A stretch of DNA of 25,344 nucleotides from Stentor coeruleus. Taxonomy: Eukaryota; Ciliophora; Heterotrichea; Heterotrichida; Stentoridae. The translations under genes were made by a program, and so were the position numbers. The stretch lies in assembly GCA_001970955.1 (NCBI GenBank), contig MPUH01001038.1, positions 1 through 25,344 of the forward strand, given 5' to 3'. The notes under the pieces are model-generated. The model was not told the DNA's origin. It did not search any database and was given only the letters and a program-made list of their open reading frames with translations. Below, one piece after another: positions 20,801-25,344 of this stretch; within the stretch, counting starts at the first letter, position 1, and each line of letters starts with the position of its first letter.

Positions 20801-23800
20801 TCTAAATCAACACCTCCAATAGTGCTCCCAGCTCCGAAAATCCCTGATTTTTTCTTAAGTTCTGCCCATGACTTGACAATTTTATCCCCGCCTTCAACAA
20901 GTTCAACTAAAAACCCAGAGTCAGCAAATTGTGGAGTTGTTAAGGTTTTATAATTTTCTAAATATTTGTCAAGTCCACTATTTTTAGTATTAACAAGTAA
21001 AAGTTCTTCGAAATCTTTAGTAACTAAACTTCCAATAGGGGTAAGATGACCTTCAATGATTTTTTCAAATTCAGGGGATATTGAAGCTAAAGGTTTGCTT
21101 AATAATGTGCATTTATCACTAAGACCATATTTTAATAAAAGGTTTTGAAGAACATTTTGAACATCTTCTGGGGTTTCAGTAGTGTCAAATTTCCCTGAAA
21201 TAAGTTTATTAGCACAAAAGCCATAGAAAAGCTCAAGGGTGTCTTTTGTAGTATCTGGCCATTGTTTAGCATAAAAAGTGCTTTCGACTGAAGCTTTGAT
21301 AGTAATTTTCCAGCCCCAGTAGTTTACTGAGCCATCTGAATGGAAAGTGAAATGTAAAATTGGGTTAACAACATCCACAGATTCTTTAGGGAAATTTTCC
21401 CCTTCCCAACGAGCATGTTTATTTGTTGCAGCTTCATCAAGCCAGAGTTCTAAATAATCACATCCATTTTCAGTTTTACATTGTGGGTCAAAGGTCAGGT
21501 TATATTTAACAGCACTTGGTATTTTAATTGTATGGGTTAAATTAGCCCCATCTGGATAATTATGAGCACTTTCATATACATCTTCAATTATGCCTAGTCC
21601 TAATGTAAGAACTGGAGGACTTGTTGAGATTTTTCCAAGTTTTTCTGACATGTTGTTTACTAATGGAAGTACTTCAGCAACAATTTCGATATCCATTGGA
21701 CTTAAAACTAATGCATTTAATAACTCTTCTATTGGTCTAGAAACTATACTTCCTTCAACTGCTTTTAAAGATTCTTCAGGTAATTTATTTCCTTTACATA
21801 GACTTAAAGCTATTAATAAAATTTCATCACATGCTTGCATAAAATATTTTGTATAGTCTAAAACTATTTTTTTCCATGGATCCTTAAATTGTGCTCGTCC
21901 TGCTTGGGCTAGGATAACAGTTTGAGCTGCTTCTAAGAGTTTTATAACTGAATTATTAGTAACTTCACCTTGAAGACTATGTTTAGAAATATCTTTTGCT
22001 GTGTCTATAAGAAGTTTATAAAAACGTGTTACTGTTAAACTGTCATCATCAGAATTTATATTTAAGGCTGGGAATAGTTTATCAGCTCGGGCCATTTCTT
22101 TATAGATTTGTTGCTCCATGTCTTTGAATAATGGTAAAACTTCTTCTTTATTAACAAATCTTTGAAGAGAATCAATGATATAATGAAGTTTATCTGTTGG
22201 CTCTTTGTAGAAAACTTCAAAAGATGAGCTTATGATTATAGCAGCTTGTTCTGAGGATGGACCTGAAGGTAAATCTTTGATAGTTTTTACTGCTAATTCT
22301 AGGATAGATTGTTTTAATGAAGAGTCTAAAGAGTTATCTTCGGTATCTTTAGCAAGTCTTAGATGAAAACGGATGAGTTTTTGAGTTAAAGCTAAGGATT
22401 TTAGGGCTGAGGATTCAGAAATTATAGAAAAGGATTTGGATTCTAAAGCTTGGACTAGTGCTGATTCAAAGTTGTAAAGGCTTTCCATTGTATTTCGACT
22501 AAGTTGAAGGCCGAGGACTGGGCTTTGTGAGGTAAATCTAAAGGTTTTGGAAGCGAATAAATATTCATATGGTTCAACAAGTTCAGCGATTTTAGAAATT
22601 ATGAAATATGACACTTCTCCAAGACCTTGGCTAAGAAAAGCTTCGGATGGTTTTTCATTAGAAAGTTCTTCAGATAATGGCAATGGTTGAGTTGTTGAAG
22701 GTAGTAAAAGTGTTTTAAGGTCTTCAGGATAAGTTGCCTGACTAACTATAGTATATTCAGCAGGACCTGTAATCGCCAAATAAACTCTAACCTCATCACA
22801 ACTTATCGCCAGCTCAGCTCCGGCTTGTTTTACCCCATTCTTATAAAACCAAACTTTTTTACCAACCATATCAACAAACATACCAATCTTATCCCCATCT
22901 TTCCACGGCTCGAAATTAAATTGAGAATTCGACCTTAAATACACTGCATTTGATGACTCATAAGTAGCTGTAAAATGACTACTACTATTCCATGAGGTAT
23001 TATTGTTATAACTAGCTTCACAAATCCCAAAATGTGTTCCATTACAAGTCTTATTAGCCAAAATCTCAAAGTAAAACCTCTCACTAGCAAAACTCCCAAT
23101 ACTAAAAACGCACCCAAGACTAGCACAATTGTTTACAATGACCATATTTTCTTCACTAAGTATCAGATTATCATTTTTCTTCTGATTGTCCCATCTCAAT
23201 AAATTACTTCTAGGCTTAATAGCTAAATATTCCTTCAAAGCTGGATAAAGTGAATCATGTAAAGCTTCTCCATGTTGAACTTTTAATAACTTACAAGCAA
23301 AAGAAACTAATAATTCAACACTCCCAGTACTTAAAGCAAGTCTAAAAATAGGAGCATAAGACTTTGCAGCAGATTCTTGTGGTATTCCAGGAATACGTCC
23401 TTCAATAACATTATTAAAGAATTTTGCTATATCACTAAATGCTTGAGTCAATGTTGAATCTGTAGCAAGCATAGCTAAAGGACCCATTTCACTAAGGATT
23501 TGATCAGCATCAGCAACAACAAGTTCATAAATCCTAGGATTGATTGAGGCTACACATTCAACTAGACAAAGTAAAGTATTTAAGCCAAATTTTATAGCAG
23601 ATCTGGCTGTGGCTGGTAAAGTGACTTGTTCTTGATCTCCTTTGACTTCTTGTTTAGATTTTTTCTTCTTGAGTTCATCAGCACGGAGAATAGCTTCAAA
23701 AACACGATAAAAAGCTTGTAAACGCTTTGTAACCTCAGCTGAGGCTATGTCAGGCTCCATGTTTCTGGTTATGTTGGTCATTAGATTGTTGACTACTACT

Positions 23801-24069
23801 TCATGCCTTTCTTTAGCTGAAGATGGATAGTCTTGGCTACAAATCAAAGACTGCTCGTCTTCGGTTGGGATAAGATCTTTTTTCTCTGACTTTTCGGCTT
23901 GGCCTGGTACGATGTAATTTTTCAAGTCAGAACGTAAAGAGAGCTTAGATGAACTAAACACTACTTCTGGGTCCTGCAGCAATTCTATATCGGCTGTGAG
24001 CAATTTCTGCATCTCTTCAGAACTTGCCCCACTGACTTTTGTTACGATCTCACTAGCTGTATTTCCCAT
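11899..24069 (-). CDS. Giant HECT-type E3 ubiquitin ligase with SPRY, CUB-like and UBA-like domains (HERC-like HECT)
   Basis: A HECT ligase accepts ubiquitin from an E2 on a Cys and passes it to substrates. The printed frame is 4,056 aa. Two assembly duplications add 65 codons, so about 3,991 aa is expected. Corrected layout: MGNTAS start (Gly2, Ser6: myristoylation-type); SPRY about 315-447; CUB-like about 834-926 (FDPQC, GCDYLELW, FHSDGSVNYWG); a long helical middle with no domain I can name; UBA-like about 2426-2461 (LLGITDAQAEAALAETDNL); second CUB-like about 2765-2860 with the same FHSDGSVNYWG; a third, diverged CUB-like unit about 3026-3450 interrupted by two SPRY-like units (about 3111-3247 and 3287-3422); HECT about 3604-3991. 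The catalytic Cys lies in SHTCFF (codon 12031-12033, corrected residue 3948), 44 residues from the end. WGRSRLP and the LDLPAY block match the HERC1/HERC2 class, but no RCC1 or WD40 repeats were seen. ATG at 24067-24069 has no in-frame upstream ATG before a stop. TAG stop. The identity as a HECT ligase is firm, orthology is open. Confidence 0.93.
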   Translation of the reverse strand: MGNTASEIVTKVSGASSEEMQKLLTADIELLQDPEVVFSSSKLSLRSDLKNYIVPGQAEKSEKKDLIPTEDEQSLICSQDYPSSAKERHEVVVNNLMTNITRNMEPDIASAEVTKRLQAFYRVFEAILRADELKKKKSKQEVKGDQEQVTLPATARSAIKFGLNTLLCLVECVASINPRIYELVVADADQILSEMGPLAMLATDSTLTQAFSDIAKFFNNVIEGRIPGIPQESAAKSYAPIFRLALSTGSVELLVSFACKLLKVQHGEALHDSLYPALKEYLAIKPRSNLLRWDNQKKNDNLILSEENMVIVNNCASLGCVFSIGSFASERFYFEILANKTCNGTHFGICEASYNNNTSWNSSSHFTATYESSNAVYLRSNSQFNFEPWKDGDKIGMFVDMVGKKVWFYKNGVKQAGAELAISCDEVRVYLAITGPAEYTIVSQATYPEDLKTLLLPSTTQPLPLSEELSNEKPSEAFLSQGLGEVSYFIISKIAELVEPYEYLFASKTFRFTSQSPVLGLQLSRNTMESLYNFESALVQALESKSFSIISESSALKSLALTQKLIRFHLRLAKDTEDNSLDSSLKQSILELAVKTIKDLPSGPSSEQAAIIISSSFEVFYKEPTDKLHYIIDSLQRFVNKEEVLPLFKDMEQQIYKEMARADKLFPALNINSDDDSLTVTRFYKLLIDTAKDISKHSLQGEVTNNSVIKLLEAAQTVILAQAGRAQFKDPWKKIVLDYTKYFMQACDEILLIALSLCKGNKLPEESLKAVEGSIVSRPIEELLNALVLSPMDIEIVAEVLPLVNNMSEKLGKISTSPPVLTLGLGIIEDVYESAHNYPDGANLTHTIKIPSAVKYNLTFDPQCKTENGCDYLELWLDEAATNKHARWEGENFPKESVDVVNPILHFTFHSDGSVNYWGWKITIKASVESTFYAKQWPDTTKDTLELFYGFCANKLISGKFDTTETPEDVQNVLQNLLLKYGLSDKCTLLSKPLASISPEFEKIIEGHLTPIGSLVTKDFEELLLVNTKNSGLDKYLENYKTLTTPQFADSGFLVELVEGGDKIVKSWAELKKKSGIFGAGSTIGGVDLDQAERAVFAVYVGFFEIVDTMKHIFESVNEAGPTVKIIIKQSCQIRSWAQKHKQKLMDGGNADITYKIINDDVVKKCSFLLAAEYQASLKELGVTKVMKNLMSSIAKAQVKKGGLKLGSKWKAVQEAMKSVGKLKGLVSIKNKVNEGENEDIKEFMRVADLVTGFLENPVTIDQITEALQIRRTKAIARVVGLLSVSRXTEALQIRRTKAIARVVGLLSVSRLLQCSGDKHATLVVNSFSNSFKQGEKKLYHSFGLEGTDPALXLQCSGDKHATLVVNSFSNSFKQGEKKLYHSFGLEGTDPALLESVRQAFFIVYKSLLSDIISNHTTIFTYETYVHYSNVIEALSCPLRNTDSHLLLDLPLTGTLKVLLDWSQGLYREKIAKREFLKAHCVTRFGLLTEDAIGEGKLKILIEKREGQPSLYLVIDKGGNEDPITEVLLSEDVKEGWEDAVGSFTFNGEQKFLLIKRNPVSSYLAYVTNLAEDLSATTTSYGELLAPINEEENKKVAALKEKLSKSAWNLYKHLLFSVVGIWNETNHSQHIQLQQMFLDVIFPEIVPLPEVTDQESGDFSLENLSSGSSWINSNLSIFNRQSKMQRWLIKFIEESPPRDLQMLISNYVEAIDNLKVGKVGNIENLDFQEKLKLCKDQDGGYSFWKFLEVIKDHSKGNEEATEFINNSKLWKESIEEGQGKYGVYKKSLVQKRKWVLKDTVAEVLQSLEATMVPAEEKSFAVYLDLLKAHEGVVKNSKIPENTPEDFLLNSELDLFKTLNAISTTYKYPHYAKQLEKFFLLHPELPKSFANLSELKTKKRDFISSLLWTLYGAFTSTTLSSLLSRDIYLRPLLFYTFASPAQSLQTICTRLLAKILPNQHSPQSFAHIWNDFYTQLPQDDRVDFITLLLKRIGKSAWPCENYKPSYESHNLLLALLNSDRWKHEIIGKVQISLSECGEFLNENKLIKAVHAGAIKFLSFSDGYGVTPFVLAMVDLKDSNFSTGIIKEVVDEKTYFVYSVIDDAKIKVDVNNIVAIQPPGALKLAELIKDQAGELCGKLIQTWLSLNRATQKAISTGLESGATMKAIYLSLEISALNGLSTLLSSTTDLSLLEPLVIDLLAIIKKSIVPTKTLYNKVIKETSKKLQELFNEPDEFTAKEVEEKVAAMSEEEKTKFNEIVEAGSGPVWVYKCFTKGIKELEAVRAYVEDITPVQVYKLGPVDEYSIEDVHGSAEIYQNHLYQIIMYDSFNGKKEYKFSVPKTVFHNNKYFVTDVTIRAVIEGVALDGELEYGFNVGDASVFINQGEVWVNGFSIGKTVTPESLVLRINAQSSGKAWVVIENANLDYEISQNTIFTGYSIGEFKISLLKGSFAGLMFLEVFDGKVTTNFTGKIEKTKKPEGGERFVKIKKKTENASKSRIKLLGITDAQAEAALAETDNLTDAILYSFNNFTPQLPEEAYKIPNECIVEIKLFEALDQVTGDFTVVNCLENFVKVDMQIPNRRVLAYKKALIGKDSKGLTSLAIIENNEGESLGDLSIGETDRPNPIFFKTVVLTQKDQPIRDIVYIKANSIYNVKVPSNYELITDKEGKAINLALKTEKDYYIFIAICKSINILNTSVSLLENIPAKNTTFGLAESKKAAVSQNKDETIDYSTYSINELYALVIDFEIARKSSAAFSLVSSILNKNSSLILGLSQKYSLSKILSFVDSKSLSNLVTKGGSEFSTKLVCECVNILVSSLVSKSGGRVLQSLAYESKHPYDNNMDLDDVIQIPGAKSLKIEFDPQCYTESGCDPLRFYERSGRQGEIKCLSGQGESNWQAFEVPGDTVYTYFHSDGSVNYWGYKFTVIPQGGSSASSDEEFLDTSSTLSILKAIASSPEISSLVNTDKFLCPLYVYLIACSGADDKAKVLDIIRLLYTEKITSTHTNVLKSLAISANNLYNATKTEKTSHSILQGIIMIMCQVLKLTNVKIEDPWFLDLSDLLSDMHGLTYKNNSLELFLFESYKSSGGAKLEKDFESVHPYPINTATSLISIQGAHSLNIEFTKESKAEERHTVYFSTDSEGKHDIESESGFSTLTAKWEHKGPDITVDQDDKRSTRTNSNGWGSVISDLKFSKGINSISFLIENTGDSGYLYIGLMEADENNTYELGTCLNSDYAKRVWTWRKSGEFHVKGSNVSGIGYETNDTITFVVNSLAKTIICYLNSVEIYTFSNIADTLVPVACFGGSNQFVVIKKVEVIGAATLEGKKLSVVGDSIYLWFPVNTSAKMSYKWDYSNDDNGTLSFDKLTVSKLGESPTLFPTNTQVQWGRHYFQSKINKTGKVAIGLATATSVTEKSLDDPKSLLYFSEGTDNEVYTSGDIIGCLADTEHNIVVFYKNSVEVFKLEGKLEQVAYQFVSIIYTAEQSVTIIPGHPKELDLLTIVSDQTSAEWGYKIKVSPEFKGRSQNAVQTFLSSSSEEFCVGWSQYRDKFVGSFKNISAEELVAYVDVLVAAKGKDPLTIGIEEIEPTESELIYYPELEKMHKDDIKKLFKILQGFNKRIENSLYLFDLSISENITDMQKVLFGCRSFIFFKLKNEVFKKVLEKTKCESRTEINIDRPKAARHRLKKEIDTEAQFSIYGQIYRAMSAVENKDLRNAERIYKINYRGEASIDAGGPYNESMSNICDELQSTFIRLLVPVQNNVHNMGENREAWTINPSATSDIDYELYLFLGKLMGAAIRTQNNLNLCFPPLVWKKILHEHVGIQDLRGMDVCVVQILEILKNPSAHELSRDNFEMAYDERFVTKDSSGKEVELLPEGKDKVVTYDNCGEYADLVAKKRLDENSKAYEKIRQGISAVVPVDYLNLFSWKQLETLICGTVDVDVDILKENTDYEGCGLSDQHIQYFWEILKEFSQKERSLYLKFVWGRSRLPSGKDWRHMKITRYNPNGPVNNFMPVSHTCFFTLDLPAYTTKEAMRQKLLYAITHCTAIDLDGSAGAGWDEND
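19891..20135. repeat. Assembly duplication around N at 20013 (122-nt copies with synonymous differences)
   Basis: Bases 19891-20012 and 20014-20135 match except for two internal differences (gtg/atg near 19926/20049 and ttt/ctt near 19951/20074) and possibly the first base. With the N the excess is 123 bases, 41 codons. Differences are synonymous in the HECT frame (His CAC/CAT, Lys AAA/AAG, Leu TTG/TTA). Confidence 0.92.
20135..20277. repeat. Assembly duplication around N at 20206 (71-nt copies)
   Basis: Bases 20135-20205 and 20207-20277 are identical around one N. With the N this adds 72 bases, 24 codons, to the HECT gene. It starts where the neighbouring duplication ends, so a bridging contig of only about 190 bases seems to lie between the two joins. 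Confidence 0.92.
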
Positions 24070-25344
24070 ATTTATACCATTGCTTTTTATGTATGGATGA
24101 TAAAAGCTTGATGCATGTGGGTCAGAGGAATAGAAATTTGGATTTTTGGTTAGGAGATTTTATTAGATTTTTATAGAGAAGTTATGGGTGGAGATACTTT
24201 TGAAAGGATTTTATAAGGGAATTTTGATTATGGTTTATAAAGAGAAAATTGTTGTGTTGGATGAGGAAAATGGGCATATAGATTAGGATGGGTGAAATTA
24301 TTATGAGAGATTATGTTGAGAGTGAAAGGTTTAGGGTAGGTTGGGGAATTAAGTGCTGGATTTTGGAAAAGCTGTGAAGAATATAGTTTTAATGAGTATG
24401 GTTATTAGATAAAAGGTTTATATAAACGATGGTTAAAACTATGTTTATAAACCGCTTTTTTGTATGTAATTCACGCATTTAAATTGCGATTTTGTTGAGT
24501 TTTATATAAGGCAAGGATTTTTAAAACTTTTTTTTGTATTGCGTGATCTGTAAGATGTATTTTTAATCCTTCTTATTATGATACCTTTTGTGATAGTCTC
24601 TATAAGTTTTGTTTAGTATTCTCTGAATTTTTGGTAGGTTTTTTTTTTTTGATTTTTCTGATGAGTTTGAGTTACGCTTATAGCTTTTATGTGTATTTCA
24701 GTGACTTGTATTGCATTAGATTTCCTTATTGACTCTTTTAGGGAGTAATTTATTTAGATAATCTTATTATGATTTCTTTCTGTTATTTGTAAAAGAAAAC
24801 TTATATTTTAGACTGGATAAAATTATTAGATTTTCCAACAAATAAATAACTGTAATCTCCTCTATCCAAGTTTTATAAAATATTCCTCACCTGGTCCTAC
24901 CTTTCACCAGTTTCACGACAATGTAAATCAGTATTTTAATCATTTTTGCTTATAAATTTTATCATATGGGACTTCTAATATAAATTTTAAATAATCTTAG
25001 AATTATTGCTAAAATCTTCAAGACCTTGAAAAAGTTGAATAAAAATTTCTATGTAGCATATGCAAGACTTTCAACATTAAAAGTGACTGATAACAAATTA
25101 AACTCTACAGTTACTCATTCAGACTCCTGAAACCAAAATCATTAACTTGCATTATAAAGATATAATTATAGCATTATTTAAATTACATGTTCAACACATA
25201 ATCAAATTATCATAAAGTTTATATTTGCTAGTATGTAAACAATATAGATTTTTAATCTCCATTAAATCTAATAGCAAAACCTATATCACTTATTATCACT
25301 TCCTCATAGTTTTCTTAAACATTTTTACATGTTATTATATATAG
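24070..25344. other. Non-coding DNA upstream of the HECT ligase gene
   Basis: No open frame of useful length, tRNA or repeat array. Bases 24121-24360 are nearly free of C on the plus strand (about 74 G, 4 C by hand count). From about 24830 to the end the bias reverses to C over G. A TATAAAT string sits only a few bases upstream of the ATG, too close to be a usual TATA box. A T-run of about ten lies near 24640. The promoter of the ligase gene must be here but cannot be located. Confidence 0.6.

Noticed and set aside
24070-24085. TATAAAT string as a TATA box
   Set aside because: It lies only a few bases before the ATG and such strings are expected by chance at this AT content.
1-25344. CRISPR arrays, tRNA genes, insertion sequences or viral genes
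   Set aside because: No regularly spaced repeats, no tRNA A/B-box pairs with a foldable cloverleaf, and no transposase, integrase or viral protein motif was seen.

Overview
The window looks like nuclear DNA of an AT-rich, intron-poor protist. It has four long genes read with the standard code, extremely AT-rich spacers, a 12-kb uninterrupted reading frame and multi-domain ubiquitin-ligase and coiled-coil proteins. A ciliate that keeps the standard code (heterotrich-like, such as Stentor) is a reasonable guess, because one product resembles a ciliary coiled-coil family and the giant ligase carries CUB-like modules common in ciliate proteins. This is an inference from style, not proof. All four genes end in TAG.

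Layout, left to right. A minus-strand gene (52-1197) encodes an unrecognised 381-aa protein with an acidic N-terminal half and a very basic, nuclear-type C-terminal half. A 1.9-kb divergent spacer follows. It contains a sharply bounded GC-richer island (about 1726-2150) full of hairpins, which is the best candidate for an undescribed RNA gene or dispersed element. A plus-strand gene (3103-4122) encodes an STK32/YANK-like protein kinase. Convergent to it is a minus-strand gene (4538-11045) for a long coiled-coil protein resembling the CCDC162/DUF4549 family. After an 850-base spacer comes a minus-strand gene (11899-24069) for a giant HECT E3 ubiquitin ligase with SPRY, CUB-like, UBA-like and HECT domains and an N-terminal myristoylation-type sequence. 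The last 1.27 kb is non-coding upstream DNA.

An essential caveat is that the window contains five single N bases, each flanked by a direct repeat of 66-173 bases. These look like unmerged contig overlaps, not biology. Removing one copy plus the N gives whole codon numbers: about 2,088 aa for the coiled-coil protein, which is otherwise split by a false frameshift, and about 3,991 aa for the HECT protein. Two of the overlaps differ at a few sites, all synonymous, which suggests allelic or near-identical copies.

No operon or shared pathway is evident. Kinase and ligase are both plausible membrane-associated signalling enzymes by their N-termini, but nothing shows that they act together. Other unusual signals are GC skew that reverses every 0.5-1 kb inside a single coding strand, and very C-poor stretches in non-coding DNA.
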